Of a DNA stretch of 64,000 nt, positions 1 through 8,924 are shown one piece after another. The notes beneath the pieces were generated by a model. The model was not told the origin of the DNA and did not search any database. It saw only the letters and a program-made list of their open reading frames with translations. How positions within the stretch are numbered: position 1 is the first letter of the stretch; every line of letters starts with the position of its first letter. The position numbers and the translations under genes were made by a program. This stretch comes from Planctomycetota bacterium (GTDB taxonomy: Bacteria; Planctomycetota; UBA1135; GCA-002686595): NCBI GenBank assembly GCA_020853575.1, contig JADYYP010000036.1:78441-142440 (forward strand). The letters are read 5' to 3'.

Positions 1-322
1 CGATCACCGGCCAGCGCGCGATCTCGGCCTTGGATACGAACGCGGTCGAGAGGCAGCTCCCGAGCACGGGGATGTCCAAGTAGCTCAAGTGGTTGGAGAC
101 CACCAAGGCACCCGCGCTGGGCGGCTCCCCCACGACCGTGACGCGGATCGCGAAGGCCCTGCACAGCGCGGCGCACCAGCGGCGCATCACCGCGCGGCGC
201 CAGCGAGCGCGCGCCGCCGGGCTGGCGAACAACACGGCGTGCCCCGCGAGCCACGTGCTGTAGAGCGCGAGCGTGACCAAACCCGCGCGCAGCAGTCGAA
301 ACTGACCTCGGAGCATCTTCAT
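1..322 (-). CDS. PlsC-type 1-acylglycerol-3-phosphate O-acyltransferase (partial)
   Basis: This is the first ~107 residues of a minus-strand gene that runs off the left edge of the window. I translated it directly from the ATG at 320-322. The protein begins MKMLRGQFRLLRAG, has a hydrophobic stretch around residues 13-33 (membrane anchor), and carries the acyltransferase motif I NHLSYLD (the NHx4D catalytic His/Asp). The window ends soon after the motif, at AEIARWPVI. PlsC-family enzymes move an acyl chain from acyl-ACP or acyl-CoA to a lysolipid hydroxyl at the inner membrane. It lies 104 bp downstream of an OlsB-like N-acyltransferase on the same strand, so an OlsA-like role (second step of ornithine-lipid synthesis) is a reasonable inference; ordinary phosphatidate synthesis is the alternative. 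A second in-frame ATG lies two codons later. Confidence 0.82.
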   Translation of the reverse strand, partial: MKMLRGQFRLLRAGLVTLALYSTWLAGHAVLFASPAARARWRRAVMRRWCAALCRAFAIRVTVVGEPPSAGALVVSNHLSYLDIPVLGSCLSTAFVSKAEIARWPVI

Positions 323-426
323 CGAGGCGTTTCAGGAGTGCGCCGCGTCGCGCCGTGGGCGTGGGCGTGGGCCGCGCTCGAGCCTGACCTCGCCCGCTGC
401 CGCTTCCACGGAAATGCGCTCGCCGT

Positions 427-1266
427 TCACGTCTGCTCGCGCGGCCGGCGCGGGAAGAACATGCGGTAGGTGTGCGGCTCGAGGTCTTGGATGTCGAGCA
501 GCGCCAGGTAGTCGACCGTCTTGAACTGCCGATCGAGCGCCGGAGACCCGAGGATCTTGGCGCCCAGCTTGAGATAGCTCGCGAACAGCGGCGGGAGCTT
601 GACCGAAGTGTCGAGCTCGGCCTCGAAGTCGGGCGGGTAGCACTCGAACGCCGGCAAGGTGCGCACCGCGAGCTCGCGCCGCACGAAACCGCCCTGCGCC
701 AGGAACTCGTGCGTCGCCTTGGCGAGGTGCGGATCCTGGGTGGTCAGCGAGCAGCATCCGAACAAGTAGCGCTTGTGGTTCCACGACAAGTACGCGGCGA
801 GCCCGCGCCACAGGTGTTGGAGCACACGTCCGTTGCGGTGGTCCTTGGCGACGCAGGCGCGACCGGTCTCGACCGCCGCGTCGAGCAGCCAGTCGGGCAA
901 CTGCGACAGGTCGTATTCGGTGGCCGTGTACCAGCCCACCGGCGAGCTCGCCGCCATCGCGCGCGTCTGCACTCGATAGGTGCCGACGACCACGCCGCTC
1001 TTGGTGTCGCGCACCATCAAGTGGTGGCAGGTCAAGTCGAACTCGTCCTGGTCGAGGCCGGTGACGAAGCTCGCGTCGAGGCCCTCGCTGAGCTCGAGGT
1101 TGAAGACCTCGAAGCGCAGGCGCTGGATGGCGAGCAGGTCCTCGCGCGTGCGCGCGAAACGCGTCACGTAGTTGCCTCCGGCGATTTCGCCGTCCGGCAG
1201 CGAGGTCAGGTGCTTCGGATAGGTCGGATCGACGAGACGGGTGGTTGTCGACTGGAGAGTGTCCAA
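427..1266 (-). CDS. OlsB-like GNAT acyl-ACP N-acyltransferase
   Basis: The product is 279 residues and belongs to the GNAT/hemolysin-like acyltransferase group that includes OlsB, which acylates the alpha-amino group of ornithine with a 3-hydroxyacyl chain from ACP. Family features seen: an N-terminal FARTREDLLAIQRLRFEVF segment, the DQDEFDLTCHHLMV strand and VETGRACVAKDHRNG, the acyl-donor binding loop. The open frame extends far upstream to 3021, but that part is antisense shadow of the sulfatase gene. I chose the TTG at 1264-1266 because AGGA sits 8 nt before it. The downstream neighbour is a PlsC-type acyltransferase, matching the OlsB/OlsA pair. Other amine or lysine-lipid acyltransferases of this fold cannot be excluded. 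Confidence 0.8.
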   Translation of the reverse strand: MDTLQSTTTRLVDPTYPKHLTSLPDGEIAGGNYVTRFARTREDLLAIQRLRFEVFNLELSEGLDASFVTGLDQDEFDLTCHHLMVRDTKSGVVVGTYRVQTRAMAASSPVGWYTATEYDLSQLPDWLLDAAVETGRACVAKDHRNGRVLQHLWRGLAAYLSWNHKRYLFGCCSLTTQDPHLAKATHEFLAQGGFVRRELAVRTLPAFECYPPDFEAELDTSVKLPPLFASYLKLGAKILGSPALDRQFKTVDYLALLDIQDLEPHTYRMFFPRRPREQT

Positions 1267-1536
1267 GTGCGTGATCCTGGTGCTGCGCCGGCCCACAGCG
1301 AGTGAAGCCCGGAAGAGCCTAGCGGGAGCCAGCGGGTGATCAATGCCGGCGCATGCGGCCGAGCCGAGCCGCAGTTGGAGCATGCGCGCTCGAAGGGGTC
1401 GCGATGCCAGCATCAAGAACCGCGCAGATCCCGCGGATCTCGGCTGGAGCGTCCAAGAGCGCGCCGGAGACCGGCCACCACGTGACGCAAGCGCCCTCGC
1501 CGCGACGTTCGCGGAGCGCGTAGACTTGAGCGACCC

Positions 1537-3099
1537 ATGCGCGGCCCGTCGATCGCCCGAGTGAGCTTGGCCCTGGCCTGCATGCTGGGCTTCACTCGAT
1601 GCAGCGAGCCCGCCGCACGCCCCAACGTGGTGATCATCGCGCTCGACACCCTGCGCCCCGACCACTTGGGCTGCTATGGCGCGCAGCGCGACACCAGCCC
1701 CAACCTCGACGCCTGGGCGGCGCGCTCGGTGGTCTTCGAGAACGCGCAGTCGGCCGCGCCCTGGACCGCGCCGTCGCTGCTCTCGCTGATGACTTCGCTG
1801 TATCCGAGCGTGCACGGCGTGGCCAGCTTTCCCGAGCCCGGCGCGATGAACGAGCGCGTGACGACGCTGGCGGAAGTGCTCAAGGCCCAGGGCTACGCGA
1901 CCGCGGCCTTCACCGACGGTGGCTACGCCAAGCCGCAGTTCGGCCTGGGACAGGGCTTCGACATCTTCCCGCTCAACGAAGGAGACTTGGCCTCGCACGC
2001 CTCCAATCTCCAACACCCCAGTCGGCTCGCTCCCAACATCGACCGCACGCTGCGCTGGATCGACGAGTTCGCGGACGGCCCGTTCTTCCTGTTCTTCCAC
2101 ACCTACGAGGTGCACGGTCCCTACGCGCCGCCCGAAGCGGACATCCGCCACTTCCGCCCGGACTACGACGACGCGGCCGAGCACCGCGAGCTCGAGCGCG
2201 TGATCGTGAAGTGGCTCGGGGAGCGCGAAATCGACGCCGCCGGGCTGCGGCTGGTGTTGCGGCACACGGAGCACTGCGGCGCGGGCCTCGGACCGGAGAA
2301 GGAAGGCCTGCCGGCCAAGATGGCCGAGCTCGGTGTGACCAGTCTCGAGCCCGAGCGCATGCAGTTCTGGCGCGACCTGTACGACGCGGAGATCCGCCAT
2401 ACCGATCGCGAGCTCGCGCGGCTGCTCGAGCGCCTCGAGCGACCCGACCTGCGCGACGACACGCTCGTCGTGTTCGTCAGCGACCACGGCGAGGGATTCG
2501 GCGAGCACGGCTTGTCGGGTCACGGCAGCGCGCTGCACGACGAGGCCCTGCGCGTGCTGCTGATGGTCCACAAGCGCGACCTCGGCGCGCGGCGCGTGCG
2601 CGACGTGGTGCGCTCCGTCGACGTGATGCCGACCATCCTGGACGTGGTCGGAGTCCCGCGTGGCGCGCTCGCGCTCCAGGGCCGCAGCCTCGCGCCGCTG
2701 CTCGCTGGCCGCGCACTGGCGCTCGAGCCCGCATTCAGCCACGCGCTGTCGCGCAATGGCCAAGAGAGCCGCTTGTGGTCGGTGCGCGAGGGCCGTTGGC
2801 GCTTGGTGTGGGATGATCAGCGCTCGAGCGGCGCGCTCTACGACCTCGAGAGCGATCCGCTGGAGCTCGCCGACCGCTCTTCCGATCAACGCGAGATCGC
2901 CGAACGCATGCTGGGCCTGCTGCGCGCGCAGCGCGACCTCGATGCGCTGTTCCGCGAGCGCGCGGCCGGTCCTCCGCAACCCTACCGCTTCTCCGCGCAA
3001 GAGCTGGCGGAGTTGAAGCACCTGGGTTACGTCGACGGACCACCGGCGCTGAGCGGCGACAAGCCGCTGGGCTTGGCTCGCCCACAGCTCGGTCCCTGA
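1537..3099 (+). CDS. Sulfatase-like hydrolase (alkaline phosphatase superfamily)
   Basis: The product is 520 residues with an N-terminal hydrophobic export segment ending near Cys22 (the LGFTRC stretch is not a good lipobox). Metal-site motifs of the alkaline phosphatase/sulfatase fold are clear: VVIIALDTLRPDHLGCYG near residue 32 and VFVSDHGEGFGEHG in the middle. The C-terminus ends with the ELKHLGYV signature common in planctomycetal sulfatase-like proteins. At the place of the C-x-P-S-R formylglycine motif the protein has T77-A-P-S-L, so it should not be a classical formylglycine sulfatase. It may instead act as a phosphatase, phosphotransferase or Thr-dependent hydrolase; the substrate is unknown. 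It is convergent with a second sulfatase-like gene 90 bp away. Confidence 0.85.
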   Translation: MRGPSIARVSLALACMLGFTRCSEPAARPNVVIIALDTLRPDHLGCYGAQRDTSPNLDAWAARSVVFENAQSAAPWTAPSLLSLMTSLYPSVHGVASFPEPGAMNERVTTLAEVLKAQGYATAAFTDGGYAKPQFGLGQGFDIFPLNEGDLASHASNLQHPSRLAPNIDRTLRWIDEFADGPFFLFFHTYEVHGPYAPPEADIRHFRPDYDDAAEHRELERVIVKWLGEREIDAAGLRLVLRHTEHCGAGLGPEKEGLPAKMAELGVTSLEPERMQFWRDLYDAEIRHTDRELARLLERLERPDLRDDTLVVFVSDHGEGFGEHGLSGHGSALHDEALRVLLMVHKRDLGARRVRDVVRSVDVMPTILDVVGVPRGALALQGRSLAPLLAGRALALEPAFSHALSRNGQESRLWSVREGRWRLVWDDQRSSGALYDLESDPLELADRSSDQREIAERMLGLLRAQRDLDALFRERAAGPPQPYRFSAQELAELKHLGYVDGPPALSGDKPLGLARPQLGP

Positions 3100-3107
3100 G
3101 CACTCGA

Positions 3108-3128
3108 GCGCACGATTCGAACGTGCGC
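3108..3128. other. Inverted repeat between convergent genes
   Basis: A perfect 7-bp stem, GCGCACG/CGTGCGC, closes a 7-nt loop (ATTCGAA) just after the stop at 3099 and before the opposing stop at 3190. It has no U tract on either strand, so it is at best a weak bidirectional terminator or mRNA 3' end stabiliser. Confidence 0.35.
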
Positions 3129-3189
3129 GTCGCCGGCGCTGGCCGCGAGCTCGATCGTGGCGCGCCCGAAGCGCGACTGCGGCAGGTCC

Positions 3190-4557
3190 CTACAGGTAGC
3201 CCAGGCGCTTGAGCTCCGCGATTTGCTCGGCGCTCAAGCCCTCGAGCGACGGCAGCGCTCCGCCGAGCGCGCCGAGTTGGCCCAGCCGGTAGCGCAGCGC
3301 TCCCGTGAGCTCGGGGTGCTCGCTGGAGCGGTCCTCGAGCTCCTCCGGATCGCGCGCCAGGTCGTACAACTCGTGGCGGCCGGTCGACGGCCGGTGGATG
3401 TACTTCCAGTCCTTCACGCGCAGGGCGTACATCTCGGGATCGCGCGCCAGGCGGTCCTCGGCGGCGTGACGCACCTCGGAGTACACCTCGCGCGGCGCGT
3501 CCTCGCGCGCTCCGCGCAAGAGCGGCGCGAGCGAGCTGCCGTCGAGGCGCTCGCGCGGCGCCGGCAAGTCGAGCAGCTCGGCCAAGGTCGGCAGCAGATC
3601 GACCAATCGCCCGCGGCCGTCGACCACGCGGCCGCGCGGGACTCCGGGACCGGCCATGATCAACGGCACGTGCAGCTGTTCCTGGTAGAGGATGCCGTGC
3701 GTCCAGAAGTCGTGCTCGCCGAAGGCCTCGCCGTGATCCGCGGTGACCACGATCAGGGTGTTGTCGAGCTCCCCCTGGGCCTCGAGTCGCGCCAGCACGC
3801 GCGCGATCTGCTCGTCCATGAAGCGCAGCTCGGCGTCGTACAGCTCGACGCGGTTGCTCGGCGTGCCCAGCGCCGGAATGCGCTGCTCCGGACCCGAGCG
3901 CGCGAGCTTGGGCGGCAGCGGGAACGAGACGTGTTGCTCCAGCCATGCGCGCGGCGGCACGAACGACGGATCGTGCGCGTCGAAGTAGTGCACGAACAGC
4001 GCGAACGGCTCGCGCGGCCGTTGCTCGAGCCACTCCAGCACCAACTCGGTGGTGTCGTCGGCCGGGCGCTGCGCCGCGTCGCTCGGCTTGTCGACGTGGT
4101 AGCGCTCGAGCGTCGCGCTCAGATCGTCGTGGTAGCTCTCGAAGCCGCGCGCCAGGCCGTACTGCGCCCCCATCGGCTTGGCGCTGACGAAACCGACCGT
4201 GCGCCGTCCGCTGCGCGTGAGCAGCTCGGGAAGGCTGGCGACATCGCTCGCCATCGACTGCCGCCCGACGACGAACAAGCTGCGCACGCCGTGGCGATAG
4301 GGATGGGCGCCGGAGAGCAAGGTGCTCGCCGACACCGGCGTGAGCGAGGACTGCGAGTAGATCTCGCTGAAGCGCGCTCCACGGTCGGCGAGTGCGTCGA
4401 TCGTGGGCGTGGTCGCGCGCTCGTAGCCGTAGCTCGAGAGGTGATCCGCGCGGGTGGTGTCGAGCAGGATCACCAGCAGATTGGGTGGGCGCGGTTCCTC
4501 GGCACATCCGGCGAGCAGCCCGACGCAGATCGACGCGATCACCACTCGCCAGCACAT
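3190..4557 (-). CDS. Sulfatase-like lipoprotein (alkaline phosphatase superfamily)
   Basis: The product is 455 residues. I chose the ATG at 4557 because it gives a clean lipoprotein signal (MCWRVVIASICVGLLAGC, lipobox LAGC at residues 15-18); the longer frame upstream is antisense to the next gene. Metal motifs LLVILLDTTRADHLSSYG (from residue 27) and VVTADHGEAFGEHDF place it in the sulfatase/alkaline phosphatase superfamily, and it ends with ELKRLGYL. The formylglycine position reads T73-P-V-S-A, so both the Cys/Ser and the Arg of C-x-P-S-R are missing, as in its convergent neighbour. It is probably anchored facing the periplasm and hydrolyses a sulfate or phosphate ester of unknown identity. 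It is divergent from the GT-C-like gene at 4625. Confidence 0.85.
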   Translation of the reverse strand: MCWRVVIASICVGLLAGCAEEPRPPNLLVILLDTTRADHLSSYGYERATTPTIDALADRGARFSEIYSQSSLTPVSASTLLSGAHPYRHGVRSLFVVGRQSMASDVASLPELLTRSGRRTVGFVSAKPMGAQYGLARGFESYHDDLSATLERYHVDKPSDAAQRPADDTTELVLEWLEQRPREPFALFVHYFDAHDPSFVPPRAWLEQHVSFPLPPKLARSGPEQRIPALGTPSNRVELYDAELRFMDEQIARVLARLEAQGELDNTLIVVTADHGEAFGEHDFWTHGILYQEQLHVPLIMAGPGVPRGRVVDGRGRLVDLLPTLAELLDLPAPRERLDGSSLAPLLRGAREDAPREVYSEVRHAAEDRLARDPEMYALRVKDWKYIHRPSTGRHELYDLARDPEELEDRSSEHPELTGALRYRLGQLGALGGALPSLEGLSAEQIAELKRLGYL

Positions 4558-4624
4558 CGGCGTCGAGTATAGCCGCGGCTGCGCCGTGGTCCTCGTGGCG
4601 CCGAGCGCGTAGGCTCTGCCGCCC

Positions 4625-5896
4625 GTGTCGGCCCGCACTGCATCGATGCGCCGCGACGCGCTCCTGGCGCTGTGCTTGTTCGCGCTCGGGCTGCTCGTGT
4701 CGCACTGGACGCGCGAGCGCTCCTTCGAAGGGCGGCTGAACAGCGACGAGCCCGAGTGGATCGCGATTTCGATCCTGCACTGGCGACAACTGGCGCTGGG
4801 CGAGCCGCCGGCGGGAGCCGAGCTCGACACGGTCGACTCACGACGCGAGTCCGAGTGGGCGCAGGGCGTGCAACGCACGACGTTCGGGTACATGAACCCG
4901 TGCCTGCCGAAGCTGCTGTGGGGCGCCGTGCTCCACGCGCGCGGTTTCCGTGAAGCCTCGCCGCTCGCCTTCCAGACCTTCAATCGAGCGCAACCCAACG
5001 CGGGCAAGGCCGCCCAACAAGCACTGCTGCCCGCCGAGGGCACGGCGCGAGCCGTGGTCGTGAGCGCCTCGGTCGCCAGCGCGGTGCTGCTGTTCTTCGT
5101 CGCGCGCGGGTTGGCGCGTGGCCTTGCCGGTTGGTGCGCTGCGACGCTGGCCTACGGCTCGTGGTTCGCGACCCCGCTCGTGCAAAACACCGCGGGCTAT
5201 CTGCGCACCGATCACTTCATGCTGCCCATGTGCCTCGCCGGGCTGCTGTTGGCGCTCGCGCGACCGAAGGTGACTTGGGGCTGGGGCGCGGCGCTCGGCC
5301 TGCTGTGCGGCTTGGCCGTGTCGAGCAAGCTCAATGGCGGCTTGCTGTGCCTGGCAACCGCCGCTTGGGCGCTCTTGGCGCTGGCCCGCGATCGCACCCG
5401 AGCGCGGCACGTCCTGGGATCCGTGGCGCTCGCCGCCGCGGTGAGCTGGATCGTGTTCGTCGCCTTGAATCCGCGCTTGTGGGATGGAGCGTTGGACGGC
5501 GTGCGCGACATCCTCGCGCGCTGGGACAAGTTGCTCGTGTACTTCCAGGACGAGCTCGCGCCGCGCACCAACGTCGCCGTGGCGCGCACGCTCCCCGAGC
5601 GCGCAGCGCTCTTCGCGCGCGCACTCCCCCGCAGTGTCCCGGGCGGTGGCGTAGGCGTCGCCCTCGCGGCACTGGGCGCTGTGGTCCTCGGCGTGCGCTC
5701 GTGCCGTGGCAGCGAGGTCGACCGCGCGCGTGCGGCGGCCGTGTTCGTCGCGGTGTTCATCGCGGGCACGCTCGCTTGGCTGCCGATCGACTGGGAGCGC
5801 TTCTATCTGACGGCGACTCCGGCGCTGATCCTGCTCGCCGTGCTGCCTTTCGGCGCCCTGGTCGAACGCCTCGCGACGAGCGCACCGAACAGCTGA
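4625..5896 (+). CDS. GT-C-like membrane glycosyltransferase (PMT/ArnT-type), putative
   Basis: The product is 423 residues with about eight or nine predicted membrane helices (for example residues 11-26 and several between 140 and 280). Between helices 1 and 2 the loop has LNSDEPEW (Asp41-Glu42), the acidic pair typical of the first periplasmic loop of GT-C enzymes that use polyprenyl-phosphate sugars. A further late motif is PIDWERFYLTATPALILLA, resembling the last helices of PMT-2 family proteins. The frame opens with GTG at 4625; an ATG seven codons later is an alternative start. It probably transfers a sugar from a lipid carrier to an envelope acceptor; donor and acceptor are unknown. It is divergently transcribed from the sulfatase-like lipoprotein with only 67 bp between starts. 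Confidence 0.7.
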   Translation: MSARTASMRRDALLALCLFALGLLVSHWTRERSFEGRLNSDEPEWIAISILHWRQLALGEPPAGAELDTVDSRRESEWAQGVQRTTFGYMNPCLPKLLWGAVLHARGFREASPLAFQTFNRAQPNAGKAAQQALLPAEGTARAVVVSASVASAVLLFFVARGLARGLAGWCAATLAYGSWFATPLVQNTAGYLRTDHFMLPMCLAGLLLALARPKVTWGWGAALGLLCGLAVSSKLNGGLLCLATAAWALLALARDRTRARHVLGSVALAAAVSWIVFVALNPRLWDGALDGVRDILARWDKLLVYFQDELAPRTNVAVARTLPERAALFARALPRSVPGGGVGVALAALGAVVLGVRSCRGSEVDRARAAAVFVAVFIAGTLAWLPIDWERFYLTATPALILLAVLPFGALVERLATSAPNS

Positions 5897-5915
5897 TCCG
5901 GCCGCGGTCCCCGGG

Positions 5916-8537
5916 TCAGCGCAACTGAGTGCGCAGCGCGAACTCGGCCGGAGGTACTCCGGCGGCGAGCGACTGGACCAGCGTGAACCCGCTGCTCGAG
6001 TCGTACTCGATGCGCGCCAGAGTCCCGTTCGCCCGCGTCGCGAACAAGCGCGCACCGCTGGCATCGACCCGCACCGCCTGCAGCGCAGTGCCGACCAGCG
6101 AATAGCCGGTGAAGCTAAGCGCGCCACTGGCGGCGTCGAGCGTGTAGGCTCTCAGCGCAGAACCGCCCGCGCCCGCGACGAACACGTGCTCACCGAAGGC
6201 ATCGATCGCGAGCGTCGTCGGGCCCAACCCGAGCGCATTCACGCCGCCCGGCAAGAGCTCGAGCGCACCGTCGGCCGCGTCGATCGCATACACCACGACG
6301 GTCGCAGTCCCCGACTCCAGGCAGACCAGATGCGTGCCCGCGTCGTTGATCGCCAAGCGGGTCGGCGCGTCACCCGTGACCGTCGAAGGCCAGGCGGCGA
6401 GCTCGCCCGTCGCCCAATCGACCTCGAGCACGTCGATCAAGTCGGCCGCGCTGCACGGCAGGTACAAGAATCGACCGTTGGGATGCAGCGCGAGCGCACG
6501 CGGGCCGTCGGAAACCTCGATCGGGGCCAGCGCTGTCAACGCACCGGTCGCGCTGTCGATCGAATAGGGCTGGATGGTCGCCGGAGCCCCGTCGCGCACC
6601 TCGTAGGCGTAGCGGCCCGCGGCGTCGATGTGCACCGAGCGCGAGGTCGAGAGCGTCGAGCCCGAGGAATCCAGCGACAAGGCGCCGCTGGCATCGATGA
6701 CGAAGCGCGCTGGCGTCGTGTCCGACGACACCACCAGCGCCAGGTCCAACGTCGGGTGCGCTTCGATCCAGTGCAGCGCGGTGCTCGAGGCCGCGACGAA
6801 CGCGGGCGTGAGGGCGGTCAGAGCGCCGCTCCCGTCCACACCGAATTGGTAGATGCGGCCGTCGGCGCTGCCGACGTAGGCGCTCTCGATCGCCACCTGG
6901 AACGCGGAAGTCGCCGGCTGGAATGCCAGCGCGCGGCTGTTGACGCGGCCGACCACGAGCTCGCACTGCGCCTCGTGCAACACCCCATCGCCGCCCGGCA
7001 CGAAACCGAACCAGCCCACACCCTCGACCAGCGCTAGCAGGTTCGAACCCGAGGGCTCGAGCACCACACGGCTGGCGGGGCGCGTGAGCGTGGTCGTCGG
7101 TATGGCCAAGGGCACGAGCGCGCCGCCAGGCGTCCAGTCGAAGGCGTCGATCGCACCTTGGAAGGCGTGCGCGACGTACACCTGCTCGCCGCTCGGCGCG
7201 CAGGCAACCTGCGACGGTGACGTGCCACCGGGGGTCGCGAACGGACTGCCGGCGACCGGCGCGAGCGCGCCGCTCGCGGGGTGGATCGAATACACGTGGA
7301 GTTCAGCGGCCGCGTCGGTACCGACGACCAGGTACGCACCGTTGGGAGACACGGCCAACGACGTGGGAGGAACGCTGAGGTCGACGCTGCTGCTCGCGAG
7401 CAAACGGCCACTTCCCGACTCGATCGAATACGACGACACGCCCGGTTCGAGAGCGTGCGCGACGAACACGAAGCGTCCGAGCGGGTCGACGGCGAGCGCG
7501 GCGGGCTCGTCGCCCGTGCTGACCGTCGCTGGCGCCAGCGGCGTGAGCGCGCCGCTTAGGGAATCGATCGCGTACTGCGCGACGAGCCCCGCATTGGTCG
7601 CGGCATACAGGTGCGTGCTCGCGGGGTGGACACCGAGCGCGACGGCGGGCATCTCGCCCGTGGACACGACCAGCCCGGCGTCGACCAAGCCTGCGCTGTC
7701 GGCCTCGGTACGGAAGGCGCGGACAGCCGCGTAGTCGCCCTCGGCCACGAACACGAAACGCCCATCGGGGCTGACGACGAGCTCGCCGGAAGCGGCATCG
7801 ACGGTCAAGGCGGTGCCGTGGGAGCGCAGCAAGCCAGTGTCACGGTCGAACGAGTAGGTCGAGAGCACCGGCTCGGCGTCGTTGAGCAGGTAGGCGGCGC
7901 GAGCTACCGGTCGGTCGACCGTGATCGAGAGCGCGACCTGCGTGCTGGCGCCGAGGCAGTTGCGCGCGCGGATGGTGACGCTCGAATTCGTGCCCGCCAG
8001 CGCGTGCGGCGGCTTGCCCGACAGCTCACCGGTGAGCGGATCGAGGGCGATGCCGGCGGGCAGCGCACCCGAAACGACGCTCCAATCGCCGGCGGTTCCC
8101 GAGGCCAGCTCCGGCGCGTAGCGACTGGTCACGCCAAAGGCGAAGGGGATCGACGCCGCGCCGTAGTCGAGGCCAGCGAGGTTGACCGCGACGACCTCGA
8201 CGACGATGTCCGTCGAGGCCGAACCCGCGCTGTTCGAGGCCGTCACGGTGTGCGTGGTCGAGGACGCCAACGAGGTCGGAGCGCCTTGGATCACACCGCT
8301 GCTCGGATCGATGACCAATCCGCTGGGCAGTGGCGGCGCAACCTCGAAGTGCGTCGCATGCCCCGCGTTCAGCGCCGGGACATTGGCGACGATCGGCGCG
8401 CACACCTCGTACACCACGGAGCCGGCGCTGTAGCTAAGGCCCGCGGGCGGGTTGGCCCCAGCTCCACCGCCACCACCGCCGCACGCGACGAGCGCGCAGG
8501 CAGTCGAGAACAGCACGGCGGAGCAGCGGACGGACAT
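5916..8537 (-). CDS. Ig-like and lactonase-type beta-propeller lipoprotein
   Basis: The product is 873 residues. The chosen ATG at 8537 gives a lipoprotein signal with lipobox LVAC (Cys19) followed by a glycine-rich linker. Two putative Ig (He_PIG) domains follow, about residues 28-110 and 112-200; each ends in the LPSGLVIDPSSGVIQGAP or LPAGIALDPLTGELSGKP type motif. The rest (about 205-873) is a string of propeller blades of the 6-phosphogluconolactonase/YncE type, with repeats such as YSIDSATGALTAL, LALHPNGRFLYLP and VSPDGRFVFVAEGD; the length suits two seven-bladed propellers. It is probably an outer-surface or periplasmic binding protein. Enzymatic lactonase activity is not implied. The open frame upstream of 8537 is not used in this reading. 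Confidence 0.8.
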   Translation of the reverse strand: MSVRCSAVLFSTACALVACGGGGGGAGANPPAGLSYSAGSVVYEVCAPIVANVPALNAGHATHFEVAPPLPSGLVIDPSSGVIQGAPTSLASSTTHTVTASNSAGSASTDIVVEVVAVNLAGLDYGAASIPFAFGVTSRYAPELASGTAGDWSVVSGALPAGIALDPLTGELSGKPPHALAGTNSSVTIRARNCLGASTQVALSITVDRPVARAAYLLNDAEPVLSTYSFDRDTGLLRSHGTALTVDAASGELVVSPDGRFVFVAEGDYAAVRAFRTEADSAGLVDAGLVVSTGEMPAVALGVHPASTHLYAATNAGLVAQYAIDSLSGALTPLAPATVSTGDEPAALAVDPLGRFVFVAHALEPGVSSYSIESGSGRLLASSSVDLSVPPTSLAVSPNGAYLVVGTDAAAELHVYSIHPASGALAPVAGSPFATPGGTSPSQVACAPSGEQVYVAHAFQGAIDAFDWTPGGALVPLAIPTTTLTRPASRVVLEPSGSNLLALVEGVGWFGFVPGGDGVLHEAQCELVVGRVNSRALAFQPATSAFQVAIESAYVGSADGRIYQFGVDGSGALTALTPAFVAASSTALHWIEAHPTLDLALVVSSDTTPARFVIDASGALSLDSSGSTLSTSRSVHIDAAGRYAYEVRDGAPATIQPYSIDSATGALTALAPIEVSDGPRALALHPNGRFLYLPCSAADLIDVLEVDWATGELAAWPSTVTGDAPTRLAINDAGTHLVCLESGTATVVVYAIDAADGALELLPGGVNALGLGPTTLAIDAFGEHVFVAGAGGSALRAYTLDAASGALSFTGYSLVGTALQAVRVDASGARLFATRANGTLARIEYDSSSGFTLVQSLAAGVPPAEFALRTQLR

Positions 8538-8924
8538 GGACACGCTCGAGAACGGAGGCCGAAGATGCGGTGCGAGCACCGGGATGGGCGCGAAGGGCGC
8601 GGCGCTCCACGACGCCAAACGCCTCGCCGGGCGCCCCCTCGGAGCCCAAGACTGATTCATTTGTACGCGATCGACCGCGCTTTTCAGCAGCTTGAGGCGG
8701 ATTACGGAGAGTCTTCTGACCAACTCGTTAGACGCCTCCGCCGTCGGCGCGCGGGCCCGAGGGAGATCCTCGTCCGACGGCGCGGAACGAAATGCACGGT
8801 CCTCGGACCTGGGCGCACCCCGAGAGGGCCGGGACTCGCTCGGCGGGTCAGGCCCGCGACGAATGGGCTCCGAGCGGGCCGGAACCGATCGGAGCGAAGC
8901 CCGCCCGCGCGGCCTTCGCAGGGC
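8538..8924. other. Intergenic region, no gene seen
   Basis: This 387-bp stretch separates the lipoprotein start (minus) from the stop of the dehydrogenase gene upstream of it on the same strand. Frames here show no coding-like third-position pattern. It must hold the lipoprotein promoter, with an AT-richer patch at about 8650-8720, but I cannot define the -35/-10 boxes. Confidence 0.4.

Noticed and set aside
343..375. Repeated GTGGGC units as a short tandem repeat
   Set aside because: Only about three imperfect copies in GC-rich intergenic DNA.
1267..3021. Upstream extension of the OlsB-like minus frame
   Set aside because: This part is opposite the sulfatase-like gene, and the TTG at 1266 with AGGA spacing explains the start.
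3108..3128. T-arm-like hairpin on the minus strand (TTCGAAT loop, GC-rich stem), as in a tRNA
   Set aside because: No matching acceptor, D or anticodon arms at the right distances; the upstream sequence cannot fold as a cloverleaf.
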